Below are positions 28,044 to 36,879 of a stretch of DNA of 64,000 nt, one piece after another. The first letter of the stretch is position 1. Every line of letters starts with the position of its first letter. A program made the position numbers and the translations under genes. The DNA is from an uncultured Saprospiraceae bacterium (GTDB lineage: Bacteria > Bacteroidota > Bacteroidia > Chitinophagales > Saprospiraceae), in NCBI GenBank assembly GCA_943788055.1, contig CALSOU010000005.1, positions 62,001 to 126,000 of the forward strand. The letters are read 5' to 3'. Below the pieces are notes generated by a model that was given only the letters and a program-made list of their open reading frames with translations, had not been told where the DNA came from and ran no database searches.

Positions 28044-28883
28044 ATGAATAATCAATTTGAAAAAGTAGAGGCAGCCCGATACTATCTTTCTCAGCGTTTG
28101 GGATCGTTGGATATAGACGCAACGATCATAACTGGTACAGGTTTGGGTGAGATATGGAAGGATTTGAAGGTTACTATGGAGATACCTTATGGAGAGATCC
28201 CTCATTTCCCTAAGAGCACAGTGCGTTCACATTCAGGGATTATGTACGTATGTCAAGTTTCCGATCTTCATGTTATAATCTGCGCAGGAAGATTTCATTA
28301 TTACGAAGGTTACGACGCTTCAGAAATTGCTTTTCAGATTAGGGTCTTGCATGCTCTCGGTATAAAGAATGCATTGTTTACTAATGCATCTGGTAGTGTT
28401 AATAGCGATTATCAAGCAAGTGATATAGTTGGAATTAGGGACCATATCAACATGCAACCAGATCATACATTAAGAGGGTTCAATGAAGAACGTTGGGGCC
28501 CTAGATTTCCCGATATGCTCAGAGCCTACAATATGAAACACTTGGCATATTTGAATGATATAGCTCAAGCAAATAACATACGTTTTCACAAAGGTGTTTA
28601 TTTGGCTTTACAAGGACCTTCTCTCGAAACTCCAGCTGAGTATGAAATGGTACATCGTATGGGCGCGGATCTAGTTGGTATGTCAACCGTACCAGAGGTG
28701 ATTGCTGCCAAGCATTTGGGGATGAGCGTAACTGCGATCTCTGTAGTATCAAATGTTTGCTATCCTATTGAAACCTTGACAGAGACCTCGCTGGATGATG
28801 TAATTGACGTTGTCGGAAAAGCTATTCCATCACTAAGTGTTCTAGTATTGGCTTGGTTGAGTAAAATATCCCAAAAGAACTAG
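28044..28883 (+). CDS. punA: Purine nucleoside phosphorylase (trimeric, PNP/MTAP family)
   Basis: 279 residues. Cleaves purine nucleosides with phosphate to base and ribose-1-phosphate for salvage. Motifs of the trimeric family: IITGTGLGE (phosphate loop), VRSHSGI, CAGRFHYYEGY, FTNASGSVNSDY, YLALQGPSLETPAEYE, and GADLVGMSTVPEVIAAKH with the substrate-binding Met-Ser/Thr region, then SVVSNVCYP. In human PNP, Glu201 and Asn243 select 6-oxopurines; VSNVCYP carries the Asn-equivalent, consistent with inosine/guanosine preference. Start 21 bases after the preceding terminator. Confidence 0.96.
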   Translation: MNNQFEKVEAARYYLSQRLGSLDIDATIITGTGLGEIWKDLKVTMEIPYGEIPHFPKSTVRSHSGIMYVCQVSDLHVIICAGRFHYYEGYDASEIAFQIRVLHALGIKNALFTNASGSVNSDYQASDIVGIRDHINMQPDHTLRGFNEERWGPRFPDMLRAYNMKHLAYLNDIAQANNIRFHKGVYLALQGPSLETPAEYEMVHRMGADLVGMSTVPEVIAAKHLGMSVTAISVVSNVCYPIETLTETSLDDVIDVVGKAIPSLSVLVLAWLSKISQKN

Positions 28884-28895
28884 TGCTGAGATTTT

Positions 28896-29041
28896 TTATT
28901 GTCGTTCTCCAGGAACAGCTTTATTCTTGATCTTTAGTATTTTTTCGAGCTCTTGTTCCAAAAATTTGGCGTTAATGAGGTTTTCCAATCTGGAAATTAT
29001 CTTAATATGTTTTTGACCATCTTTTTTGGTTTTACATCTCT
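28896..29041 (-). pseudogene. Possible C-terminal fragment of an unidentified protein
   Basis: A minus-strand open run of about 45 codons ends KILKIKNKAVPGERQ-stop. It contains HIKIISRLENLINAKFLEQE and looks like a real protein tail, but it has no start and is closed upstream by a stop. Family not recognised. It overlaps the 5' edge of the SulP relic, so the two cannot both be ancestral over that edge. Confidence 0.25.
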
Positions 29042-29323
29042 TTTAAAGACGTAATTACCGCCTTGGAAAAAACTGTAAGTGCACTGATAATTCGGATGGA
29101 TCGAGTACCTCATAGAGAATAATCAGTACTTTATGCTCTAGAGGACGTTATTTTCGATTCAGAGGAAAGAAGAATTACAATCTTCGTTGTTGGTATGCAA
29201 GATCAGCCACTTGAGATGCTGAAAGGGATAGGAATTATTCCAGAGCTGATTCCTGAAAAAGATATTTTTGACAATGTGCAAGAATGCTTCAAGCAGGTAA
29301 AAAAGGACTTAAAAGAGGCTTAG
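29021..29323 (+). pseudogene. SulP anion transporter relic (C-terminal STAS domain)
   Basis: A plus-strand frame without a start reads as the last ~95 residues of a SulP-family transporter STAS domain: YISFKDVITALEKTVSALII, RMDRVPHRE-stop-SVLYALEDVIFD, ITIFVVGMQDQPLEMLKGIG, IIPELIPEKDIFDN, ending at TAG 29321-29323. In SulP proteins this region reads V-P-Y-x-D-Q-S-G-L-Y-A-x-E; here TAA (29120-29122) takes the place of the Gln. All membrane domains are gone, so this is a deletion remnant. It fills most of the 464-base space after punA. Confidence 0.75.
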
Positions 29324-29347
29324 CAGATTACTACAAAATTTTAGCTT

Positions 29348-31831
29348 TTAGCTTTTCTGTCCTTTTATCAATCGATTAACGTCAAGGAAGTATAGCGCTT
29401 TTACGTTGAATCCGCTAAACTGGTAAAAATCACCTAAGGCAGCGACGTTTTGAAAGTAGTCTCTGCTTTCTGTAAGTGTAGTGAAATTTGTCTTATAAGA
29501 TACTATCAAATCGCTTCCTGGAGAGAAACGCCAGATGAAAACACCGTTCATTGTGAAGAAATTATAATTCGTATCGTGGATAGCTTCACCTTCTTCAGTG
29601 ATTCCAGTGTAGCCATTATCAATTCTGCTGCCATCGTCCTGTAAAATTCCAAACTTCTCGTATTGTACTGTTGAAAAATAGTGGCTGATTTCCCAGTTTA
29701 GAGACATTTTGTTGGTCATATTATACTGAGCATTAATCGTGTTGGTATAACTTGTAATGTCTCTTGTACCAATCATAATATCAACTTCTGAATTTAATCC
29801 TTCAACACCTTGGTAGCGCACAAAACCCATATCTCGGTTCAAAATATCAACATCAAAACTTGGGACGATAAATATCTTTGAATTTAATCGAAATCTAGGT
29901 GCAACGTAGATTCTTGAGATATCTCTGCCAGCAGCAGCATATTTAAAGTATGTGAATCTCACATCAATCGCCACCGGTTTTCGATAATCACTTGAAATAA
30001 ATCCTCCTATTGAGCCGCTCGGTTCGTATCGTAGAAATTTTGAAAAATCGGTCGTTCTTGGTTCAAAGTAGTCATTGTAACCTAACGGGTTTGTCTCAAT
30101 CGTAATTCCAAAAGCATCAAATGTCTTCATTCTAACTGTGAAACTAGACTCCGTATTGAGAAATGAAAACACATTGGGACTATAAAGACTACTATGTCTA
30201 ATACTATTTCTGAAGCGATAATTTGCTATCTTTTCTTGCTTAGGCTTAAACTTTGTAAAGTTTAGTTGACCGCTAAAATTCATCTCGTTAGGACTACGCA
30301 AAAATCCTAGATCATTTATGTCATAATTTGCGCTTTCTATATAAACAGAGCCTCGGTAGGTCCATTGTCCTTGAATCTTACCCGCATTTACACTTGCAAC
30401 ATAACCTAGATCAGTTCCCTCTTCTTGATATTTTTGAGATAAAGCGTATTTACCACGAAGATCAAATTTTTGTCCTTTATTACGTAAATTCCATTCAGCT
30501 CCTGTTACATTGGCATCGTAGTAAGATCCTCTTCGAGAGACATTTGTATTGATTAGACTAAATTTTGAATTGTTTGGTAGTGCTTTTTCGACTACAGAAA
30601 CATTATAGTTCGTCAGCGGATTAGCGAGCGTACGTTGAATTTGACCGGTAGTGTCAAAATATGTTGCATAAGTGGTTGCTTCAACGGCATTAAAAAAGCC
30701 CACACCAATATTGCCATTGGTTCTTCCAGAGATCTTAGTAGAATTGACTAGGTTATTATTTGGTAATGATTCCCATGAATCAAAATCGTCGCGATTAGCA
30801 ATGTCACTGCCGAGAAGCGCCCGACCACCTATTCGACGTGAATAGAATAGACCTCCTGTGGTGAAAAGTTCAACACCTTCCGTAAAAAATGGCCTGTTTT
30901 CATTGAAAAAAACCTCAAACGGACTTAGGTTCAAAACTTGAATATCTGATCTTACTTGAGAGAAATCAGGAATAAGAATCATATCCAAAGTAAAGGCTTC
31001 ATTGATGCCATATTTTAGATCTAGACCTCCTGAAAAATTTGTATTCGCTTCTACATCACCAGATGAATTGGGCATTGTATTTATCTGAGTTGCGGCATAG
31101 GGAGTGACCGACAGTCGCAATGGTGCATCGATTTCACGGATATCTTTAAGTGTTCCCATTTGGGTTAAAAATCCGTCAACAGCAGGGTCTATTGGATTCC
31201 AGTAAGATTCTTCTCTTGTGCTTCTAACTGATCTTATAAATTGAATATTCCAATCATTGGCTTTACCAGTAGGGAATCTCAGTGCTGAATATGGTATCTC
31301 CATTTCAAGTGACCATCCATCGTCATCAATCTGAACTGCACTTTTCCAAACATCATTCCATGAGGTATCGTCGCCTGATTCAGTGGTTCTTGCATCTATC
31401 TGAACTCCTGCAGCTGTGACTCTGAAGGTTAAACCAGTCAGACCTGCTTTATAAGGATCAAACGTAACTCCAAAAAAATCACTATTTACCACTCGGTCTC
31501 GAGGAGAGAGATCTCTTATGATATTGTCAGGATCATCATCATACATTTTTGCAGCAATGAAGATAGCTTGATCATTATAAAGAACAGAAACTTTAGTTTT
31601 GTAAGCAGAAGGTAATCCGGGAACAGGTTCTAAAGTAGTAAATTGGTCAGCCTTAAAAGCGGATAGTTCAAATAATGGATCAATAGCACCATCAATCACT
31701 ACTTTTTCGTCTATCCTTACGGCTAGGAGTTCCTTTCCATCCTCTTTACCGTTTGGTTCCACATGCTTAGACCACGCCAAAACGGGAATTAGGCAAAGGA
31801 AAAGCTTAAGAAAGTACTTATTTATAGACAT
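29348..31831 (-). CDS. DUF5916 outer-membrane beta-barrel protein with CBM9-like domain
   Basis: 827 residues from the ATG near 31831 (MSINKYFLKLF), which opens a signal peptide ending near AWS (residue ~23); a TTG seven codons upstream is less likely. The N-terminal ~190 residues resemble a family 9 carbohydrate-binding fold (VRIDEKVVIDGAIDP, SNDQAIFIAAKMYD-like, LEMEIPYSALRFP). The rest is the DUF5916 barrel: PFEVFFNENRPFFTEGVELF, GGLFYSRRIGG, and repeated aromatic beta strands to the C-terminus. Substrate unknown; related proteins are found across Bacteroidota. It follows galE by 29 bases on the same strand and is likely cotranscribed with it. Confidence 0.88.
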   Translation of the reverse strand: MSINKYFLKLFLCLIPVLAWSKHVEPNGKEDGKELLAVRIDEKVVIDGAIDPLFELSAFKADQFTTLEPVPGLPSAYKTKVSVLYNDQAIFIAAKMYDDDPDNIIRDLSPRDRVVNSDFFGVTFDPYKAGLTGLTFRVTAAGVQIDARTTESGDDTSWNDVWKSAVQIDDDGWSLEMEIPYSALRFPTGKANDWNIQFIRSVRSTREESYWNPIDPAVDGFLTQMGTLKDIREIDAPLRLSVTPYAATQINTMPNSSGDVEANTNFSGGLDLKYGINEAFTLDMILIPDFSQVRSDIQVLNLSPFEVFFNENRPFFTEGVELFTTGGLFYSRRIGGRALLGSDIANRDDFDSWESLPNNNLVNSTKISGRTNGNIGVGFFNAVEATTYATYFDTTGQIQRTLANPLTNYNVSVVEKALPNNSKFSLINTNVSRRGSYYDANVTGAEWNLRNKGQKFDLRGKYALSQKYQEEGTDLGYVASVNAGKIQGQWTYRGSVYIESANYDINDLGFLRSPNEMNFSGQLNFTKFKPKQEKIANYRFRNSIRHSSLYSPNVFSFLNTESSFTVRMKTFDAFGITIETNPLGYNDYFEPRTTDFSKFLRYEPSGSIGGFISSDYRKPVAIDVRFTYFKYAAAGRDISRIYVAPRFRLNSKIFIVPSFDVDILNRDMGFVRYQGVEGLNSEVDIMIGTRDITSYTNTINAQYNMTNKMSLNWEISHYFSTVQYEKFGILQDDGSRIDNGYTGITEEGEAIHDTNYNFFTMNGVFIWRFSPGSDLIVSYKTNFTTLTESRDYFQNVAALGDFYQFSGFNVKALYFLDVNRLIKGQKS

Positions 31832-31860
31832 GTAGTTTTGTTCTTTTGTCAATCACATTT

Positions 31861-32880
31861 TTAATGAGGGGATCTTTTTTGTTCCCACCTCCAAGCAGAA
31901 TCCATAATATCAGTAATTGTTCTTTTGGGGTTCCAACCCAAAGTTGATTTTGCTTTCTTAAAATCAGCGAAAATAGCAGGGATATCGCCTGATCTTCGTT
32001 CTGATGTTTCGACAGGCAGTTTTTTCCCGCTAACGTTTTCATAGGCCTTTATTGCCTCTAAGACAGTTGTACCTTCACCTGTACCTAAATTGAAAACTTC
32101 GACCTTACCATTCTTAACGTTTCCCTGCATCAAGTGTTTAAGCGCTTTAGTATGCGCATCAGCTAAATCCATTACATGAATATAATCTCGTATACATGTA
32201 CCATCTCTCGTCGGATAGTCTTGACCAAAAACGACCAGTTTTTCTCTCTTACCTACACCGACTTCTGTAATTATAGGAATCAAGTTCAATGGTGGGTTAA
32301 TAGGGCTTTCGCCCAAGAGAAGTGATTCGTGAGCTCCAGCTGGATTAAAGTAGCGCAAGTGAGCAGCATTCATTTCTTGACCTATGATCACATCTTCTAT
32401 AATCCTTTCACATACTTGTTTGGAATATCCGTAGGGAGAAGAAGCTTTTTGAATTGGCGCATTTTCAGTAACAGGAAGCTCCTTGCTATCACCATAAACA
32501 GTACAGGATGATGAAAACAATAGGTGTTTGACCTTGTGTTTGACTGCAGCCTGCATCAAACTGAGCATGCCACCAATATTATTCTTGTAGTATAAAAGTG
32601 GTTTCTCTACAGACTCACCTACAGCTTTTAAAGCCGCAAAATGAACGATACCTTCTATGTCATTGGACTTAAAAATAGCGTCCAAAGCTGTTTCGTCAGT
32701 TAGATCTTCAGCATAGTTGCGGACTTTCACACCCGTAATCTCATGTATTTGGTCCAGTACGGTAGGATCGCTCTTTAGGTAATTATCAACACTAATACAG
32801 TGATATCCTTGCTGAATCAAATCGACAATTGTGTGACTTCCGATGAAACCACATCCGCCTGTGACGAGGATTGAAGACAT
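31861..32880 (-). CDS. galE: UDP-glucose 4-epimerase
   Basis: 339 residues from the ATG at 32880 (MSSILVTGGCGFIGSHTIV), the usual GalE length; an upstream in-frame start at 32907 adds nine residues not typical of the family. An extended SDR enzyme interconverting UDP-glucose and UDP-galactose with bound NAD. Visible: GxxGxxG in GGCGFIGSH, VHFAALKAVGES, SSSCTVYG, the catalytic Tyr-x3-Lys in SPYGYSKQVCE, LRYFNPAGAH, and RDGTCIRDYIHVMDLADAH. Likely feeds surface polysaccharide synthesis, although no glycosyltransferase cluster is nearby. Confidence 0.97.
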   Translation of the reverse strand: MSSILVTGGCGFIGSHTIVDLIQQGYHCISVDNYLKSDPTVLDQIHEITGVKVRNYAEDLTDETALDAIFKSNDIEGIVHFAALKAVGESVEKPLLYYKNNIGGMLSLMQAAVKHKVKHLLFSSSCTVYGDSKELPVTENAPIQKASSPYGYSKQVCERIIEDVIIGQEMNAAHLRYFNPAGAHESLLLGESPINPPLNLIPIITEVGVGKREKLVVFGQDYPTRDGTCIRDYIHVMDLADAHTKALKHLMQGNVKNGKVEVFNLGTGEGTTVLEAIKAYENVSGKKLPVETSERRSGDIPAIFADFKKAKSTLGWNPKRTITDIMDSAWRWEQKRSPH

Positions 32881-32895
32881 AATGTTAATTTTGCG

Positions 32896-32903
32896 CAAAA
32901 GTA
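32896..32903 (-). promoter_or_regulatory. Candidate galE -7 box (TACTTTTG)
   Basis: Minus-strand TAnnTTTG match 16 bases upstream of the galE start at 32880; it lies inside the 5' extension of the longest frame and so supports the shorter gene. Confidence 0.5.
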
Positions 32904-32990
32904 CCACAAAATGAATAGTTATTCCTCATCTTTTTTGCCCACATATTGTTAATAAGTTGCTAATCTTGCTATTAGACTAGAAACAAAGTT

Positions 32991-34682
32991 ATGATTTCCA
33001 AAAATCCTATCGTCTCGCATCTCGTTCACCTTTGCTACGAACACGGTGTTAGACATGTAATTATTTCACCAGGAAGTCGCAATGCTCCTTTCACGATCTC
33101 ATTTGACGAAGACCCAAGATTTCAAACTTATATTATTCCAGATGAGCGAGCGGCAGCTTTTTTTGCACTAGGTTTAGCTCAATATACAAATACAGTTACT
33201 GCAATTTGTTGTACAAGTGGAACAGCAGCTTTGAACTATGGTCCGGCACTTGCAGAAGCTTACTATCAACGAATTCCAATGTTAGCGATTACGAGTGATA
33301 GGCCTGAAGAGTGGATTGACCAAGGTATCGGACAGTCGATTCGGCAAGAGAATGTTTTTCAAAACTACATAGTAAAGGCTCACTCACTTCCTTCTGATCA
33401 GAGCAAGCAGGAATATGCTGCAAGGTTGATTAACGAAGTTTTGTTGTATGCAAAAGGAACAATTCCAGGGCCAGTTCATTTGAATGTCCCTCTTTACGAG
33501 CCACTTTATGATACGATCGAAGAACCAGTGTCTTTGCCGCGTGTTGTGCGTAAAGTGGAGTTTTTGCACCGTGTTGCAGAAAGTGAGATCAATAGCCTTG
33601 CCAACATTTGGAATGCTGCTTCTCGAAAGTTAATAGTTATTGCTGCGATAGAGAAGGATGAACAATTGCAAAAGTTAATTTCTAAACTTGCCAGCGATGA
33701 CTCAGTCGTTGTTTTGACCGAAACTCACGGAAATCTAACTGATGATCAATTTCATCCATCTATAGATAGAATTATTGAGGGAATAAGTGATGATAAGATT
33801 AAATCATATACACCTGAAATTTTAGTCACTTTCGGGCAGAATTTGATATCCAAGAAACTGAAGCAATTGCTTAAAAAGATGGATATCATGGAGCATTGGC
33901 ATGTTGATCCCGCAACAGACCTGATGGATACTTTTCATGCACTCACGACGCAGATTGACGATACACCGCTTGGGTTCTTTAGACTGTTTGTACCTGAGGT
34001 GCAGACTGCGGAAAGCACTTATAGAGAGCAGTGGGATGTCTTGGAAGATAAAACACGTAAGGCTCATCAAAATTTTCTGACTCAGCTGCCATTTAGTGAC
34101 TTTTATGCGTACAAGGAAGTTATGAAAGCAATGCCAGCTGGAACATTCTTGCAGATGGGCAACTCCGCAGCTGTTAGATATGTGCAATTGCTGACGCAAC
34201 GATTTGATATAGTTTACCACGGAAATCGAGGAACATCTGGTATTGACGGATGTACTTCGACTGCAGCGGGAGCTGCGTACTTAAATGATACAGCATTTAC
34301 ATGCTTGGTCACAGGAGATGTTAGTTTCTTTTATGATGTAAATGGTTTATGGCATCAGTATTTGTCTCCGAAATTACGTATCATAATTGTTAATAATACT
34401 GGAGGAGGTATTTTTCGAATCATAAAAGGACCTTCTAGCACTAATCAACTTGAGAAATTCTTTGAGTCCCGTCATTCAACTCGTGCCAAAAACGTCGCTA
34501 TAACATATGGCCTTGGATATCGTGCGGCTAGCAATGAGTCAGAATTGAAAACAGTTCTAGCTAGCTTTTTTGGAGATGGTGAGCAGGCTGAGATACTTGA
34601 GATTTTCACTCCTACTGAGTCAAATGATCAGGTTTTAAAGGACTACTTTTTAGCTATTCACAAAGCTCTGCAGGATGCATAA
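32991..34682 (+). CDS. menD: 2-succinyl-5-enolpyruvyl-6-hydroxy-3-cyclohexene-1-carboxylate synthase
   Basis: 563 residues. A thiamine-diphosphate enzyme that adds the succinyl-semialdehyde unit of 2-oxoglutarate to isochorismate, the first committed menaquinone step. Visible motifs: HVIISPGSRNAPF at the N-terminus, the ThDP Glu in IIPDERAAAFFALGLAQ, CCTSGTAALNYGPALAEA, SDRPEEWIDQGIGQSIRQ, GNRGTSGIDGCTSTAAGA, the GDx...N ThDP/Mg motif in TGDVSFFYDVNGLW, and VNNTGGGIFRII. menC overlaps its end by 8 bases and menE overlaps menC, so menDCE is one translationally coupled unit. It is divergent from galE. Confidence 0.98.
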   Translation: MISKNPIVSHLVHLCYEHGVRHVIISPGSRNAPFTISFDEDPRFQTYIIPDERAAAFFALGLAQYTNTVTAICCTSGTAALNYGPALAEAYYQRIPMLAITSDRPEEWIDQGIGQSIRQENVFQNYIVKAHSLPSDQSKQEYAARLINEVLLYAKGTIPGPVHLNVPLYEPLYDTIEEPVSLPRVVRKVEFLHRVAESEINSLANIWNAASRKLIVIAAIEKDEQLQKLISKLASDDSVVVLTETHGNLTDDQFHPSIDRIIEGISDDKIKSYTPEILVTFGQNLISKKLKQLLKKMDIMEHWHVDPATDLMDTFHALTTQIDDTPLGFFRLFVPEVQTAESTYREQWDVLEDKTRKAHQNFLTQLPFSDFYAYKEVMKAMPAGTFLQMGNSAAVRYVQLLTQRFDIVYHGNRGTSGIDGCTSTAAGAAYLNDTAFTCLVTGDVSFFYDVNGLWHQYLSPKLRIIIVNNTGGGIFRIIKGPSSTNQLEKFFESRHSTRAKNVAITYGLGYRAASNESELKTVLASFFGDGEQAEILEIFTPTESNDQVLKDYFLAIHKALQDA

Positions 34683-35733
34683 TATTAAGTCTTGTCGGTT
34701 TTTTCCTTACACTTTATTCTTCTACAGGCCTGCTGGTACGTCAAGAGGAATACTATATGAAAAACTAAGCTATTTTATTGAATGCACAGATTTTGACGGG
34801 GCAACTCATTATGGAGAATGTGGACTGTTGAAAGGCCTGTCTATAGACGATAAGCCAGGCTATGAAAAACAGTTAAATCGTGTCTGTAAAGCGATAGTTC
34901 GTAATGAAGAGCACTTGATCAATCTAGATGATTGGCCTTCGATTCGCTGTGGGTTAGATATATTGAGTCAAGCTCAAAAGGTAAGTACTTCTGAGACCAG
35001 AGATGGAAATCTTTTTACTGAAGGAAAGGTGGGAATTCCAATAAATGGGCTTATTTGGATGGGTGAACCAACTTTCATGCGAGAGCAAATTGTTCGAAAA
35101 GTGGAACAAGGGTTTAGATGCATCAAGATGAAGGTGGGAGCCATTGACTGGAAGGAAGAAAAAGCACTTTTAGAAGAAATGCGAACCTTGGGCGGTAAAG
35201 ACTTAGTAATTAGAGTTGATGCAAACGGAGCTTGGGATGGATCGACAGAAACGTTGCGAAAGTTTGATACACTAGCTAAGATAGGAGTGCATTCTATTGA
35301 ACAGCCCGTTGAAGTGGGTAATCACAATGATATGAAGATATTGGTTCGTCATGGAGCTGTTAAGATCGCGCTTGATGAAGAGCTTTTTCACTATAGGACG
35401 CATCAACAACATGTAAAACTACTAGATACGTTGGAAGTACCCTATATTGTGCTAAAACCCAGTTTAGTGGGAGGTTTTGAAGCTTGTGATTCATGGATAA
35501 AGCTATGTGAGGAACGCAGAATTGGGTACTGGATTACTTCAGCCCTCGAATCCAATATTGCATTGTATTCTATAGCAAAGTATAGCTATAATCACCAGAA
35601 GCCGGGAATGTTTCAAGGTTTGGGCACTGGTTCACTCTATGAGAATAATATTCCGTCGCCTTTAGTGATTCGAGGAGATGAGATGTTTATTGATGTGTCA
35701 AAAGGATGGGATTATCAAAGTCTAAGATCATGA
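34675..35733 (+). CDS. menC: o-Succinylbenzoate synthase
   Basis: 352 residues, enolase superfamily. Dehydrates SHCHC to o-succinylbenzoate. The start ATG overlaps the menD stop. Superfamily residues are visible: YGECGLLKGLS in the capping domain, the KxK pair in CIKMKVGAIDW, Asp in VIRVDANGAW, Glu in SIEQPVE, then KIALDEELF and the C-terminal Lys in YIVLKPSLVGGF, followed by WITSALESNIAL. Gene context with menD and menE separates it from dipeptide epimerases of the same superfamily. Confidence 0.95.
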   Translation: MHNIKSCRFFPYTLFFYRPAGTSRGILYEKLSYFIECTDFDGATHYGECGLLKGLSIDDKPGYEKQLNRVCKAIVRNEEHLINLDDWPSIRCGLDILSQAQKVSTSETRDGNLFTEGKVGIPINGLIWMGEPTFMREQIVRKVEQGFRCIKMKVGAIDWKEEKALLEEMRTLGGKDLVIRVDANGAWDGSTETLRKFDTLAKIGVHSIEQPVEVGNHNDMKILVRHGAVKIALDEELFHYRTHQQHVKLLDTLEVPYIVLKPSLVGGFEACDSWIKLCEERRIGYWITSALESNIALYSIAKYSYNHQKPGMFQGLGTGSLYENNIPSPLVIRGDEMFIDVSKGWDYQSLRS

Positions 35734-36794
35734 ATACCCACTTCATAATATCAGGAATTAGCTATAGCGAATATGAGTTGAGAAATAATTCGGACCTAGG
35801 TCAACGGTACGAATATGTAAGAGATATTCAAATGTTTCTTGAGCAATGGATGGGTGAATCAGATTCTATTATTGCATATACTTCTGGATCTACAGGTAAG
35901 CCCAAAGATATTGAGCTTTCAAAATCTGCAATGAAAGCTTCAGCAGTAGCTACAGCAAAGGCATTTGACATCGAAATGGATCATGAGCAAACTGATAACA
36001 AGCAGGGTGTGATTTGTAGTCCACTATCGGCTAAGTTTATAGCAGGTAAGGTGATGATTGTTCGAGCTTTAGAATGGAAGACTGATCTAATCTGTATTCC
36101 ACCTAGCGGAAATCCCCTTGTCTTCTTAGATCGGAACGTTGATTTTATGGTGATGACACCACATCAATTAGCTAGATCTTTTGAACTGGGTGATGAAACA
36201 AAGCTAAATCAAATTGGAAAATTACTTTTGGGCGGAAGCCCTATAAACAAAGAACTTGAAGATAAAATAAACTCTGTCAAAACTCCGATATTCATTGGTT
36301 ACGGGATGACTGAGACAATGTCCCATGTAGCTCTTCGACGTTTGAATGGAACAGATGCAAGCAATATCTATCACGCAGTAGATGGTGTTCATTTTAGCTT
36401 GGACGATCGAGATTGTTTGGTAATTCATGCTTCTCATCTTGGCTTGTATGGGCTTGTTACAAATGATGTAGTAGACTTGTTAGACGAATATACTTTTAGC
36501 TGGCTTGGTAGATTTGATCATGTAATCAACACTGGCGGAGTGAAAGTATTTCCTGAGATGATTGAAGAAAAAATTGAAAGTATCATTTTACAGCCCTTTT
36601 ATATTTCTTGTCAAAACGATAAAGTTTTGGGTGAGGAGGTAGTTATAGTTTTAGAAGGAGAACTTCCAAACCCAGACACTATTTCAAATTGGAAATCGCA
36701 AATGTCAGCTATCTTAGGCAAATATGAAATGCCGAGAAAATGGATCTCTAAGGAAGAATTTGTTTACACGCATACAGGTAAACTCATCCGCTAA
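35730..36794 (+). CDS. menE: o-Succinylbenzoate--CoA ligase
   Basis: 354 residues from the ATG at 35730, which overlaps the menC stop as ATGA; the longer frame from 35706 adds eight unsupported residues. An adenylate-forming enzyme making OSB-CoA. Motifs: P-loop-like IAYTSGSTGKPKDIELS, FIGYGMTETMSHVALR (A5), WLGRFDHVINTGGVKVFPEM (A7-A8), and the catalytic Lys near the C-terminus in THTGKLIR. It is short for the ANL superfamily, with a reduced N-terminal half, as is usual in Bacteroidota MenE. MenB, F and H are not in the window; menA is 17 kb away. Confidence 0.94.
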   Translation: MNTHFIISGISYSEYELRNNSDLGQRYEYVRDIQMFLEQWMGESDSIIAYTSGSTGKPKDIELSKSAMKASAVATAKAFDIEMDHEQTDNKQGVICSPLSAKFIAGKVMIVRALEWKTDLICIPPSGNPLVFLDRNVDFMVMTPHQLARSFELGDETKLNQIGKLLLGGSPINKELEDKINSVKTPIFIGYGMTETMSHVALRRLNGTDASNIYHAVDGVHFSLDDRDCLVIHASHLGLYGLVTNDVVDLLDEYTFSWLGRFDHVINTGGVKVFPEMIEEKIESIILQPFYISCQNDKVLGEEVVIVLEGELPNPDTISNWKSQMSAILGKYEMPRKWISKEEFVYTHTGKLIR

Positions 36795-36844
36795 ATATAG
36801 TTTCATAGCAAAAGTAGCGACTTCCTCAAAAGCTAAGAAAAACG

Positions 36845-36852
36845 TATTTTTG
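36845..36852 (+). promoter_or_regulatory. Candidate -7 box for the FG-GAP lipoprotein operon (TATTTTTG)
   Basis: TAnnTTTG match 27 bases before the start of the FG-GAP lipoprotein gene. Confidence 0.5.
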
Positions 36853-36879
36853 TAAACTTGCATAAACTAAAAGAGCATA

